Positions 34,654 through 43,263 of a DNA stretch of 64,000 bases are shown piece after piece. The stretch comes from Streptomyces sp. NRRL B-24484 (lineage in GTDB: Bacteria; Actinomycetota; Actinomycetes; Streptomycetales; Streptomycetaceae). A program made the position numbers and the translations under genes. A model generated the notes under the pieces. That model worked only from the letters and a program-made list of their open reading frames with translations, made no database searches and was not told the DNA's origin. The number at the start of each line of letters is the position of its first letter. Within the stretch, counting starts at the first letter, position 1. The stretch is taken from contig NZ_JOAI01000004.1 of NCBI RefSeq assembly GCF_000717715.1, positions 124,001-188,000 of the forward strand, given 5' to 3'.

Positions 34654-35609
34654 ACACGCCCGCCCTGGCCGCGCTCCTGCTGCCCTGGCTCGCCGCACCC
34701 GCCGTCCGGGCGCTCGCTGCCCGGCTGACCCCGCGCTGGGCCGCCCTCTCCGTGGCCTGCTGCGCCGCGCTGCTCGCCGCCGGCACGGCGGTCGGCCTGT
34801 CCGTCCTGCTGCTCGCCGGCCTGCTGCACCTGCCCTGGCTGGCCGCCGCCGGACGGCTGCCGCTCGCCTGGGTCGCCGCCACCTCCCCCGCCGCCGTCCC
34901 GGTGGCCGCCACGGCCGGCCTGCTGCTCGCCGCGGTCACGGCCGCCGCCGGCCGGGCGCTCGCCGCGCAGCGCGCCCAGCTCGCCACCGCCCGGCGCGCG
35001 GTGGCCGGCCTCGCCGCGGAGGACGGCACCGTCGTGGTGCCGGACGCCTCCGCCGAGGCCTTCGCCCTGCCCGGCCGGCCCGGGCTGGTCGTGGTGACCT
35101 CCGGCATGCTCGCCGCGCTGGACGACCGCGAGCGGCACGTCCTGGTCGCCCACGAACGCGCCCACCTGGCCGGCCGCCACCACGTCTTCTCCCGCGCCGT
35201 GCAGGTCGCGGGCGCCGTCCACCCGGCACTGCGCGGACTGCGCGCCCCGCTCGACCTCCACCTGGAACGCTGGGCGGACGAGGAGGCGGCCCGGGCCGTC
35301 GGCGACCGCCCGCTCACCGCCCGCGCCGTCGCCCGGGGCGCCCTCGCCGCGGCCGCCGAGCGCCGCACGGCACCGCGCGGCGCCGCCCTGCCCGCGGCCG
35401 ACACCGGACCGGTGCCCGTCCGCGTCGCCGCGCTGCTCGCCCCCGCCCCGCGGGCCCCCCGCGGCCGTCTGCTCCACCTGGTCGTCGCCGGCCTGCTCAC
35501 CGTCGTCGGCACCACCGCCGCCACCGGCCTCGGCTCCGCCTACGACCTCCACGAGTACGTCGAACAGGGCCAGGCCACCTTGCCCCCCGCCGCCACGGCC
35601 GACCGGTGA
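34650..35609 (+). CDS. M56-family membrane zinc metallopeptidase (BlaR1/MecR1-like, no sensor domain)
   Basis: A 319-residue protein translated from GTG 34650 overlapping the BlaI stop. Hydrophobic helices occupy residues 1-100 and the C-terminus (LLHLVVAGLLTVVGTTAATGL). The zinc site is H168-E169-x-x-H172 in VLVAHERAHLAGRHH. BlaR1 carries an extra penicillin-binding domain after the last helix; it is absent here, so the signal must be perceived another way. Its role is probably to remove the BlaI repressor. Confidence 0.9.
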   Translation: MNTPALAALLLPWLAAPAVRALAARLTPRWAALSVACCAALLAAGTAVGLSVLLLAGLLHLPWLAAAGRLPLAWVAATSPAAVPVAATAGLLLAAVTAAAGRALAAQRAQLATARRAVAGLAAEDGTVVVPDASAEAFALPGRPGLVVVTSGMLAALDDRERHVLVAHERAHLAGRHHVFSRAVQVAGAVHPALRGLRAPLDLHLERWADEEAARAVGDRPLTARAVARGALAAAAERRTAPRGAALPAADTGPVPVRVAALLAPAPRAPRGRLLHLVVAGLLTVVGTTAATGLGSAYDLHEYVEQGQATLPPAATADR

Positions 35610-36004
35610 CCGACCCGCTGGACGCGGCGGAGCGACTCGCCCGCCGGGTCCGTGACGCCCTCACCGCGGCGGGTCTGCCGGTGGTCGATCCCGGGCCGGA
35701 CGAGGAACCCGCCGACGGCGGCGCCCAGGTCCGGGTCGACACCTGGAACCGGCACTTCTTCGGCCTGGAGCCCGAGGTGGTCGTCACCTGGTGGACGGGC
35801 CCGCGGCTGCGGGCCGACATGGTCGCCGCGATGACGCGCCACGACCTCGAACACCCGTCGGTCCGGAGCTCCGGGGAGACGCACGCGGCCATGTGCGCGG
35901 CCCTCGTCGCCGTCCTGAGGGGATCCGGCTTCACCGCCCGCGAGCACGACAACGACATGGCCCCCTTCAACGTCCACGTCCTCGCCGGACCCGCGGACGG
36001 CTGA
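35606..36004 (+). CDS. Conserved hypothetical protein in the BlaI-M56 operon
   Basis: A 132-residue protein starting at GTG 35606 overlapping the M56 stop, so it is the third coupled gene of the operon. It has an N-terminal helical region (LDAAERLARRVRDALTAAG) and a central tryptophan-rich strand set (VRVDTWNRHFFGLEPEVVVTWW). I recognise no family. Coupling suggests a link with the repressor/protease pair, but hitch-hiking is equally possible. Confidence 0.75.
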   Translation: MTDPLDAAERLARRVRDALTAAGLPVVDPGPDEEPADGGAQVRVDTWNRHFFGLEPEVVVTWWTGPRLRADMVAAMTRHDLEHPSVRSSGETHAAMCAALVAVLRGSGFTAREHDNDMAPFNVHVLAGPADG

Positions 36005-36146
36005 CCTCCCGGGCCCGACCGCCGGGACCCGTTCCCCACCCGGTGGCGCAGCATCCGGCGGGCCCTGCCCGGCGGCGAGACGGCAGACCAGGCCGACCCG
36101 GACCTTGCTGCCCGACCACAGGTGGCCGAGGCCGGGCCGACGACCG

Positions 36147-36353
36147 CTACCCGGCCGCCGTGCCGCGGGAGCGCACGCGGTCACGCAGCACGCGGCGGGC
36201 CGCCGCCCCGGCGGCGAGGTGGCACGCCAGACCGACCGGCACCGCGACCAGCGGGACCTTCGTGCCGAGCCACAGGTGGAACCCGAGGCCACCGGTGACC
36301 AGGGCCACCGCCCCGATCCGCAGGACGCGGTTCGCCCGCAGGGCCGCGGTCAT
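36147..36353 (-). CDS. Small membrane protein coupled to the methyltransferase
   Basis: A 68-residue protein with two hydrophobic helices (IGAVALVTGGLGFHLWLG and VAVPVGLACHLAAGAA). Its ATG overlaps the methyltransferase TGA (ATGA), so it is the second cistron. No function is recognised. Confidence 0.7.
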   Translation of the reverse strand: MTAALRANRVLRIGAVALVTGGLGFHLWLGTKVPLVAVPVGLACHLAAGAAARRVLRDRVRSRGTAAG

Positions 36354-37015
36354 GCGGCCGGCCCCGGGTTGACCGCCTGCACGTAGTGGATCCAGGGGCG
36401 CAGGTCGCCCGTCCGGACGTCTGTGAAGCCGGCCCGCTCGACCAGCGGCCGCAGCAGGTGGACGGGGTTGTGCTCCATCACGGGCCCGGTGACGGCACCG
36501 ACCAGGTGACGGGCGACCTGACTCGTCGGCGGGCGGAAGTCGGCGAGCAGCAGCCGTCCGCCGGGCCGCAGCACCCGGCGCATCTCGGCGACGGCCCGCT
36601 CGCGGACGTCCTCGGGCAGGTGGTGGACCGTCAGGCTGCTGGCCACCACGTCGAACTCGCCGTCGCCCGCCGGGAGTTCCTCGGCGATTCCGTCGGTGAA
36701 GGTGCAGTGGCGGCGGTCGGCGGCGCTGCGACGGGCGTGCGCCAGGACCTCGGCGGCCGGGTCGACGCCGACCGCGCGGCCCGTCGGGGTGACGGCGTCG
36801 GCGAGGCGCAGTGTGAGGTAGCCGGTGCCGCAGCCGACGTCCAGCGCGGCGTCGCCGGGCCGGGCGCCGCTCAGTTCGGCGAGCCGGGCGTAGACGCGAC
36901 GGCGGCGTCCGCCGAAGAACACCGCGCCGAAGGCCTCGTAGGAGCGTGCGTGGCCGATGGTCTGGCCGGCCGTGCGGGAGTCCGCCGTGCCGTGCAGGAA
37001 GCGTGCGAGTTCCAT
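36350..37015 (-). CDS. Class I SAM-dependent methyltransferase
   Basis: A 221-residue enzyme. Motif I is ALDVGCGTGYLTLRLA, the acidic loop is VGVDPAAEVL, motif II/III are DVVASSLTVHHLPED and RVLRPGGRLLLADF. This is the UbiE-like small-molecule branch. It is divergent from a TetR gene, and the gap carries two operators that also cover its promoter, so the pair is probably induced by the TetR ligand, perhaps a compound that the enzyme methylates. Confidence 0.9.
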   Translation of the reverse strand: MELARFLHGTADSRTAGQTIGHARSYEAFGAVFFGGRRRRVYARLAELSGARPGDAALDVGCGTGYLTLRLADAVTPTGRAVGVDPAAEVLAHARRSAADRRHCTFTDGIAEELPAGDGEFDVVASSLTVHHLPEDVRERAVAEMRRVLRPGGRLLLADFRPPTSQVARHLVGAVTGPVMEHNPVHLLRPLVERAGFTDVRTGDLRPWIHYVQAVNPGPAA

Positions 37016-37027
37016 GCCGGAACCTTT

Positions 37028-37068
37028 CTTAGTGGCGACTAAGTAACTTCAACTTAGTCGCCACTAAG
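37028..37068. promoter_or_regulatory. Double TetR operator
   Basis: Two dyads, CTTAGT-GGCG-ACTAAG (37028-37043) and CTTAGT-CGCC-ACTAAG (37053-37068), are mirror images around 37048, so the whole block is also one long inverted repeat. They lie between the methyltransferase start and the TetR gene. Confidence 0.85.
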
Positions 37069-37099
37069 TTATCTGGCAAGGGGCCGATAGGATGCCGGT

Positions 37100-37753
37100 G
37101 TGCCCGCCCCACAGCCCGACCGACAGGTCGACCAGAAGGCCCCTCGGAAGACCCGGCGCCCGCGCCTCAGCGCAGAGGACCGCCGGGCGTCGATCCTCGA
37201 CGCCGCCACCGAGGTCTTCTCCGAACTCGGCTACCAGCGCGGCAAGATGTCCGAGGTCGCCCGCCGGGTCGGGGTCAGCGAGCCGGTCGTGTTCCAGAAC
37301 TTCGGCTCCAAGTCGGCCGTCTTCGCGGCCGTCCTCGACCACGCGGCCGCGCTCATGTCGGAGGGACTCCGCTCCTGGGCGGGCCGCTCCCCCACCGTCG
37401 GCGCCTGGCTCACCGAACTCCTCGCCCCCGAGCACCTCGCCCAGGTGCACGCCCGGGGCTCCGTCGGCGTGCTCTTCGAGGACGCCATGACCCTCACCAG
37501 CGAACCCGAGGTCCTGGAGGCGGCCCGCCGCGGCAATCAGACCCTCGCCCGCACCCTCACCGACCTGCTCGAACAGGGCCACGCCGACGGCAGCCTCCGC
37601 CCCGACGTCGACCCCGCCGTCGGCGCCTGGTGGCTGATCTCCCTGCTCTCCTCGCAGCGCTTCCGCCAGACCGTCGCCCCCGACCCGGCCGACACCGAAT
37701 CCGCCCTCGGCACCCTGACCCTGCGACTCCTGGTGGGCGACTCCGCCGGCTGA
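37100..37753 (+). CDS. TetR-family transcriptional regulator
   Basis: A 217-residue repressor starting at GTG 37100. TAGGAT ends 6 nt before it, so it is probably leaderless. A basic N-terminal tail precedes the HTH (ASILDAATEVFSELGYQRGKMSEVARRVGVSEPVVFQNFGSKSA region, residues about 30-75). The C-terminal ligand domain is helical with no recognisable signature. It presumably binds the double operator just upstream and represses itself and the methyltransferase operon. Confidence 0.92.
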   Translation: MPAPQPDRQVDQKAPRKTRRPRLSAEDRRASILDAATEVFSELGYQRGKMSEVARRVGVSEPVVFQNFGSKSAVFAAVLDHAAALMSEGLRSWAGRSPTVGAWLTELLAPEHLAQVHARGSVGVLFEDAMTLTSEPEVLEAARRGNQTLARTLTDLLEQGHADGSLRPDVDPAVGAWWLISLLSSQRFRQTVAPDPADTESALGTLTLRLLVGDSAG

Positions 37754-37950
37754 CGCCCTCGGTCGAACAACCACGGCGTGCCGCCGGCCTGCGTGCAGGC
37801 CGACACCGGCGAGCCGACGCTCCCGTCGGGCGGGCTCCGTACCGCCGCCCGTGTCGGCACGGTCCGGCTCGACCGCACGGCCAAGTCGGAGACTGCCGCC
37901 GCCGCGGTTCGGGACCTCCCGGGTTCCGGACCTCCCTGGTTCGGGACCTC

Positions 37951-38518
37951 CTAGAAGTGGCGCCAGACCTCGGCGGGGGCGATGTCCCAGGAGTTGCCCG
38001 CGATCTCTCCGGTGTCGAAGAACAGGGCCCAGCTGACGACGGCGTCGCCGGCACGCTGCGCGCCCAGTTCGAGCTCGAAGCCCTCGCAGCTCAGGTCACC
38101 CCCGAGGCAGGCCAGGATCACCGCGTCGTGTTCGATCGCGTACGCCTCCATCTCGGCGGAGAGCTCCGACGGGACGCGGCCGATCAGCCGGATCCCCTCA
38201 TGGGTGACCTGCGGCCCGGCCAGGCCGTCTGACGAGCACGCACGTCAGACCGACACCGTCGACGAAGTAGCAGGTCACCGCGGGCCACCGGCCCCGGCGG
38301 ACGCCCGGCCTGTCGAACGCGACGCGCCACTGGGAACGGTGCGTCGCCTGCCACGCGCCGATGTTCCGCTGCTCCGCGGTGAAGCCGCAGCCCGCCATGG
38401 CCGCGACGGCATCGGCGGGCGCCATGCCGAAGCCCAGCGGCCCGACGGTCCGGCGCGGGACGTACCCCCACCCGTCCCGTTCGGAGTCGTCCAGCGGTGT
38501 CCAACGGTCGGCGTTCAC
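37951..38518 (-). pseudogene. Uncharacterised protein broken by a one-base insertion
   Basis: The 5' part (ATG 38518) reads MNADRWTPLDDSERDGWG to VDGVGLTCVLV. The extra T at 38230 (plus strand) then throws the frame. Leaving it out gives VLVDGLAGPQVTHEGIRLIG, and the protein continues to EVWRHF at 37951, for 188 residues in all. The joined sequence is smooth, so both halves belong to one gene. It has no recognised family and appears cytosolic. As read, only 106 residues of the first half would be made. Confidence 0.7.
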
Positions 38519-38558
38519 GGCCCGATGATCTCGTACCCGGTGCCGGTCGACACACGCC

Positions 38559-39335
38559 CTACGACTCGTCCGCCTCCGCCCGGCGCGGCCGACCCGACGG
38601 CCACCAGGGGATGCGGCGGGTGAGCAGCGCCCCCAGGGCGAGCCAGCCGGCGGCGAGCAGCCAGCCGCCGAGGACGTCCAGCGGCCAGTGCACGGCGAGG
38701 TAGATCCGGCTCAGCCCCACCAGGGCGGCGAGGCCGAGGAGCACGGCCGCCCAGCGGCGCCGGGTGGCGGGCGGACGGCCGGTCGCCGCGAGGTGCCCGT
38801 CGATCGCCCAGGCGAGCAGCCCGAAGGCGGTGGCCGAGGTGAAGGTGTGCCCGGACGGGAAGGAGAACCCGTGCGCGGTGACGGCCCAGTCCGCGGCGGG
38901 GGGCCGGTGCCGGCCGGTCCCGTGCATGATCGCGATCCGCATCAGTTGTCCCGCACCGAGCCAGCCGACCGGGGCGAGGGCGACGAGCAGCCGCCGCGGG
39001 CCGGCCGGGACGCGGCGCGCCGTGAGCAGCCCGGCGGTGATCACCGCCGCGTACGGGACGAGGGCGCTGCCGAAGGAGGTCACCAGGACCGCCACGCCCC
39101 TGGCGGCGCCGGGCCGGTGTCCGGCGGACCACCGGACGACGTCCTGCTCCCAGCCGAACGGCGCCATGTGGCGGACGGTGAGCAGCAGCGCCAGGGCGGT
39201 GAATCCGGCCCAGGCTCCGGCCAGGACGGCCGGAGCCGTGCGGCTGCCGGGTCCGGACGCCGGCGTCGGAGCCCGTTCCGGTTCCTCGCGATCGGGGCGG
39301 GCGGCGGCCCGGTCCGCGTCGGCCACGGCGGTCAC
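38559..39335 (-). CDS. PAP2-superfamily membrane phosphatase
   Basis: A 258-residue protein with about six transmembrane helices. The acid-phosphatase motifs are PSGH (160-163, in FSFPSGHTFTSA) and SR(209-210)...H216...D220. The first motif has RP at 144-145 but lacks the usual Lys seven positions earlier. Family members dephosphorylate lipid phosphates, including undecaprenyl diphosphate. The GTG start overlaps the stop of a 53-codon leader ORF. The unit shares a promoter dyad with uppP, which suggests lipid-carrier recycling. Confidence 0.88.
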   Translation of the reverse strand: MTAVADADRAAARPDREEPERAPTPASGPGSRTAPAVLAGAWAGFTALALLLTVRHMAPFGWEQDVVRWSAGHRPGAARGVAVLVTSFGSALVPYAAVITAGLLTARRVPAGPRRLLVALAPVGWLGAGQLMRIAIMHGTGRHRPPAADWAVTAHGFSFPSGHTFTSATAFGLLAWAIDGHLAATGRPPATRRRWAAVLLGLAALVGLSRIYLAVHWPLDVLGGWLLAAGWLALGALLTRRIPWWPSGRPRRAEADES

Positions 39336-39493
39336 CGGCCCCCCTCGCCGGCGCGCTGCGCCCCGGCCGGGCGATCGGCGTGCGGCGCCGGGGGTCCGGG
39401 CGGGCCGGGCACACCGACGGCGGGCGGCACGCGGGGGGCGACCGGCCCGGGCACGCCGGACGCGACCGGCTCGGGGACGGCAGGGGTCGACAT
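39332..39493 (-). CDS. Small proline-rich peptide, leader ORF coupled to the PAP2 gene
   Basis: A 53-residue ORF starting at ATG 39493 with GGAGAGG upstream. It ends by a GTGA overlap with the PAP2 start. The sequence is Pro/Ala/Gly/Val only until a basic tail. It may be a real peptide or a translational coupling device. Confidence 0.5.
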   Translation of the reverse strand: MSTPAVPEPVASGVPGPVAPRVPPAVGVPGPPGPPAPHADRPAGAQRAGEGGR

Positions 39494-39540
39494 GGCAGGC
39501 CTCTCCGGAGGGCGTCGCGGAGTGGGCACTCCGCCACACG

Positions 39541-39558
39541 GTCTACATCAATGTAGAC
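39541..39558 (-). promoter_or_regulatory. Dyad upstream of the PAP2 unit, matching the uppP dyad
   Basis: Perfect 8-bp arms GTCTACAT and ATGTAGAC with a 2-nt spacer. Read toward the PAP2 gene it is GTCTACATT-GAT-GTAGAC, against GTCTACATT-CTC-GTAGAC at uppP. It ends 47 bp before the leader ORF. Confidence 0.75.
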
Positions 39559-39595
39559 GACATCCGCGACGGGCCCGCACCGCCCCGCCCTCCCG

Positions 39596-41659
39596 TCAGA
39601 GGTGGACCACCCGGACGGCGCCCGCCGGCACCTCCAGCACGCCCTCGACCAGCAGTCCGGTGAGCAGTTCCATGCCGGCGCCGGGCAGCGGCACCTGCGC
39701 CGCGCGGTCACCGTGGTTGATCGCGAAGAGGTAGCGGCCGAGTTCGCCGACCCGTTCCACGACCTCGAGATCGCGCGGCAGCGCCCGCTCGGGCAGTCCG
39801 GCGTCGGCGCAGACCCGGGCGAGGACGGTGTCGAGTCCGTCCGCGTCGAGCCGGGTGGAGAGGTACCAGGCGGTGCCCCGGCCCAGGGTGTGGCGGGTGA
39901 TCGCGGGCAGGCCGGCGGCCGGTCCTTCGGTGTGGCTCCACAGCGTCTCGGCACCGCGCGGCACCACGAACTCGGACCAGGAGCCCGCCCGCAGCGGCCC
40001 GCCGGGGCCGTCCAGCCGGACGGTCCGCCCCTCGGGCAGCGGCGCGAACTCCTCGACGGTGAGGCCGAGCACCTCGCGCAGCGCGCCCGGGTACGGGCCC
40101 GGGTGCACGGTGTCGTGCTCGTCGACGATGCCGGAGAAGTGCCCGACGGCGAGGGTGCCGCCGTTCTCGACGTAGCGCCGCAGGTTGTCGCCGGTGGCGG
40201 TGGTCGCGAGGTACAGGGCGGGGACGAGGACGAGGGGGTGGCCGGCGAGGTCGGCCCCGGGGTGGGCGAAGTCGACGGTGAGGTGGCGGTCCCAGGCGGC
40301 GGCGTACCAGGCATCGGCCTGGGCCCGGGCGTCGAGTTCGACGCTGGGGCGCCACTCCAGCTTCTGCGCCCACCAGGACTCCCAGTCCCACAGCACGGCG
40401 GCGTCGGAGACCACCCGGCTGTCGCGGACGCTGCCGAGCGAGCCGATCGCCGCGCCGAGGGCGACCACCTCGCGCCAGATCCGGCTGTCGGTGCCGGCGT
40501 GCGGCAGCATCGCGGAGTGGAACTTCTCGGCGCCGAACCGGGAGGCCCGCCACTGGAAGAACATGGCGCCGTCCGAGCCGCGGGCCACGTGGGAGAGGCT
40601 GTTGCGGGCCATCTCGCCGGGCTGCTTGGGCAGGTTGCGGGGCTGCCAGTTGACGGCGCCGGTGGAGTGCTCCAGCAGCAGCCAGGGGCGGCCGCCGGCG
40701 ACCGAGCGGGTGAGGTCGGCGGCCATCGCGAGGTTGATGTGGTTCCGGGGGGCCTCGGCGACCAGGTAGTGGTCGTTGGCGACGAGGTCGACCTCGCGGC
40801 CCCAGGCCCAGTAGTCGAGGGACTCGCACTGCGAGAGCGCGGTCATGAAGTTGGTGGTGACGGGGATGCCGGGCGCCAGCCGGTGCAGGACGTCCCGTTC
40901 GCGCTTGAAGTTCTCCAGCAGGGTGTCGTTGGTGAAGCGCGCCCAGTCGAGCTGCTGGGCGGGGTTGCCGGCGGTGGGGGTGAGCCGGGGCGGCCGGATC
41001 TCCTCCCAGGCGCCGTAGCGCTGGCCCCAGAAGGTCGTCCCCCAGGCGGCGTTGAGCTCGGCGAGGCCGGTGTACCGCGCGCGCAGCCAGCGCCGGAAGT
41101 CCTCGGCGGAGGCCTCGCAGTAGCAGGCCCCGACCGGGACGCCGTACTCGTTGTGGACGTGCCAGAGGGCGAGTGCGGGGTGGTCGGCGTAGCGCAGCGC
41201 GAGCTGCTCGGTGATCGAGGCGGCGGCCTCCCGGTAGGCGGGCGAGCTGTGGCAGATCGCGCCGCGCGAGCCGGCCTCCAGGCGGACGCCCTCGCGGGTG
41301 ACGGGCAGGGCCTCCGGGTGTTCGCGGTAGAACCAGGCCGGCGGCACGACGGTGGGGGTGCCGAGGTCGACCCGGATGCCGCCGGCGTGCAGCAGGTCGA
41401 GCAGGCGGTCGAGCCAGCCGAAGTCGTACACGCCGCGTTCGGTCTCCAGCAGGGCCCAGGAGAAGATCCCGACGCTGACCATGGTGACGCCCGCCTGCTG
41501 CATCAGCCGGACGTCCTCCTCCCAGACCTCCTCCGGCCACTGCTCGGGGTTGTAGTCGCCGCCGTAGGCGAGGGCGGGCAGCCCGACCGGCCGGCGGCTC
41601 CGTGCGGCGGGGGCGGCGGCCGCGGTCGGGGTGACGTCGCGGGTCAGCGGGTGGTCCAT
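39596..41659 (-). CDS. Beta-galactosidase, glycoside hydrolase family 42
   Basis: A 687-residue cytosolic enzyme hydrolysing beta-galactosides. The start is ATG 41659 with GGAG upstream. The GH42 barrel opens with GGDYNPEQWPEEVWEEDV. The acid/base is E171 (HVHNEYG) and the nucleophile E330 (LLLEHSTG). Cysteines C136, C179 and C181 could form part of the family's structural zinc site. A trimerisation domain and a small beta-domain follow. It is divergent from the sugar ABC genes, with LacI-type operators in the shared gap. It degrades what the transporter imports. Confidence 0.95.
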   Translation of the reverse strand: MDHPLTRDVTPTAAAAPAARSRRPVGLPALAYGGDYNPEQWPEEVWEEDVRLMQQAGVTMVSVGIFSWALLETERGVYDFGWLDRLLDLLHAGGIRVDLGTPTVVPPAWFYREHPEALPVTREGVRLEAGSRGAICHSSPAYREAAASITEQLALRYADHPALALWHVHNEYGVPVGACYCEASAEDFRRWLRARYTGLAELNAAWGTTFWGQRYGAWEEIRPPRLTPTAGNPAQQLDWARFTNDTLLENFKRERDVLHRLAPGIPVTTNFMTALSQCESLDYWAWGREVDLVANDHYLVAEAPRNHINLAMAADLTRSVAGGRPWLLLEHSTGAVNWQPRNLPKQPGEMARNSLSHVARGSDGAMFFQWRASRFGAEKFHSAMLPHAGTDSRIWREVVALGAAIGSLGSVRDSRVVSDAAVLWDWESWWAQKLEWRPSVELDARAQADAWYAAAWDRHLTVDFAHPGADLAGHPLVLVPALYLATTATGDNLRRYVENGGTLAVGHFSGIVDEHDTVHPGPYPGALREVLGLTVEEFAPLPEGRTVRLDGPGGPLRAGSWSEFVVPRGAETLWSHTEGPAAGLPAITRHTLGRGTAWYLSTRLDADGLDTVLARVCADAGLPERALPRDLEVVERVGELGRYLFAINHGDRAAQVPLPGAGMELLTGLLVEGVLEVPAGAVRVVHL

Positions 41660-41679
41660 GGGGGCTCCATCGGCGATCA

Positions 41680-41695
41680 CTGTGAACGTACACAG
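41680..41695. promoter_or_regulatory. LacI-type operator 1
   Basis: Arms CTGTG and CACAG around AACGTA, 20 bp before the beta-galactosidase start. Confidence 0.8.
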
Positions 41696-41741
41696 CGCGA
41701 GTGCGCCGTGTTTCGGCAAGATAACCGTACGAGGTGAGGGA

Positions 41742-41784
41742 TTGACAAGTGTCGTCCGGGTTTCCGTACTGTGAACGTGCACAG
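41742..41784 (+). promoter_or_regulatory. Sugar ABC promoter with LacI-type operator 2
   Basis: TTGACA at 41742-41747 is the -35 box. CTGTG-AACGTG-CACAG at 41769-41784 overlaps the expected -10 site (about TACTGT at 41767). It differs from operator 1 by one base. Confidence 0.75.
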
Positions 41785-41860
41785 CGGCGGTTCCGTGAGC
41801 TCAGAAGCCCGGCGCCGCTCCCGCATCCCCCACCCCGCACCCGTGATCCCGGGAGGATCC

Positions 41861-43177
41861 ATGCACCGTCGGCTCGCCCTCGCCTCGGCCGCCGCGCTCT
41901 GCGGCACGCTCGTCCTGACCGCCTGCGGCAGCAGTGGCGGCGCCTCCGGTGACACCGCGGCCGCGGCCGGACCGGTGAAGCTGACCTTCTGGTCCTGGAC
42001 GCCGAACATGGACAAGGTCGCGGCGCTCTGGAACGCCTCCCACCCGGACGTCCAGGTGTCCGTGCAGAAGCAGGCCTCCGGCGACGACCTGGTCACCAAG
42101 ACCATCACCGCGGCCAAGGCCGGCAACGCCCCCGACCTCGTCCAGGTCGAGTACCAGGCCCTGCCCACCCTGGTCAGCAACGACGTGCTCGCGGACATCG
42201 CCAAGCGGTCCGGGACGGCGAAGGACCGGTTCGCGGCCGGCGTCTGGCAGCAGGTCACCCTGGGCTCCGACGCGGTCTACGCGATCCCCGAGGACACCGC
42301 TCCCCTGGCCTTCTACTACCGCACCGACCTGTTCGCCCAGTACGGCCTGAAGGTGCCCACCACCTGGGCCGAGTTCGCCGACACCGCCCGGCAGTTGAAG
42401 CAGAAGGACGCGTCGAAGACGCTCACCACCTTCTCCGCCAACGACCCCGGCCTGTTCGCCGGCCTCGCCCAGCAGGCCGGCGCCGCGTGGTGGACGGCCT
42501 CCGGCGACGCCTGGAAGGTCGCCGTCGACGACACCGCCACCCGGAAGGTCGCCGACTTCTGGGGCGGCCTGGTCGCCGAGGGCGCCGTCGACAACCAGCC
42601 GATGTACACCCCGGCCTGGAGCAAGGCGCTCAACGACGGCAGCCAGCTCGCCTGGGTCTCCGCGGTCTGGGCGCCCGGCGTGTTCACCTCATCCGCACCC
42701 GACACCAAGGGCAAGTGGGCCATCGCGCCGCTGCCGCAGTGGACCGCCAGCGAGGCGGTGACCGGCAGCTGGGGCGGCTCCAGCACCGGCGTCACCACCG
42801 GCGCCGAGAAGGCCGGACACGCCGACGCCGCCACGCAGTTCGCCACCTGGCTGAACACCGACCCGCAGGCCGTCGCCGCGCTGGTGAAGGAGGCGGGCAT
42901 CTACCCGGCAGCGACCGCCGCGCAGACCGGCGGCGCACTGGCGAACGCCCCCGAGTTCTTCGCGAACCAGCCCGACTTCTACACCCGGGCCGCCGAGATC
43001 GCGAAGAACACCGCGCCCGCCGCCTGGGGCCCCAACGTCAACGTCGCCTACTCGACCTTCAAGGACGCCTTCGGCAAGGCCGCCCAGAACAAGTCCGGCT
43101 TCCCCGCCGCACTCACCGCCGTCCAGCAGGCCACCGTCGCCGACCTCAAGAAGAACGGCTTCACCACCCAGGGCTGA
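41861..43177 (+). CDS. Sugar ABC transporter substrate-binding lipoprotein
   Basis: A 438-residue exported solute-binding protein of the carbohydrate CUT1 type. The start is ATG 41861 after GGGAGG. The lipobox is LVLTAC with acylated C22. The mature domain begins VKLTFWSWTPNMDKVAALWNA, the classic opening of sugar-binding proteins. Aromatic residues WWTASGDAW probably line the sugar site. It should capture galactosides for the GH42 enzyme encoded divergently. A hairpin follows its stop. Confidence 0.93.
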   Translation: MHRRLALASAAALCGTLVLTACGSSGGASGDTAAAAGPVKLTFWSWTPNMDKVAALWNASHPDVQVSVQKQASGDDLVTKTITAAKAGNAPDLVQVEYQALPTLVSNDVLADIAKRSGTAKDRFAAGVWQQVTLGSDAVYAIPEDTAPLAFYYRTDLFAQYGLKVPTTWAEFADTARQLKQKDASKTLTTFSANDPGLFAGLAQQAGAAWWTASGDAWKVAVDDTATRKVADFWGGLVAEGAVDNQPMYTPAWSKALNDGSQLAWVSAVWAPGVFTSSAPDTKGKWAIAPLPQWTASEAVTGSWGGSSTGVTTGAEKAGHADAATQFATWLNTDPQAVAALVKEAGIYPAATAAQTGGALANAPEFFANQPDFYTRAAEIAKNTAPAAWGPNVNVAYSTFKDAFGKAAQNKSGFPAALTAVQQATVADLKKNGFTTQG

Positions 43178-43193
43178 ACCGCACTGCTCCACG

Positions 43194-43224
43194 AGGGGCG
43201 CGTGGAGGTACCTCACGCGCCCCT
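43194..43224 (+). terminator. Intercistronic hairpin, probable attenuator or mRNA stabiliser
   Basis: Arms AGGGGCGCGT and ACGCGCCCCT enclose the palindrome GAGGTACCTC. It sits between the binding-protein gene and the permease gene, where it would favour excess binding protein. Confidence 0.7.
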
Positions 43225-43263
43225 GATAGCAGCCCCCGCCCCCGCACACCCCCTAGGACCGCC

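Noticed and set aside
39708..41840. 710-codon minus-strand ORF overlapping the GH42 gene
   Set aside because: Shadow frame of the beta-galactosidase, whose catalytic motifs are all in the other frame.
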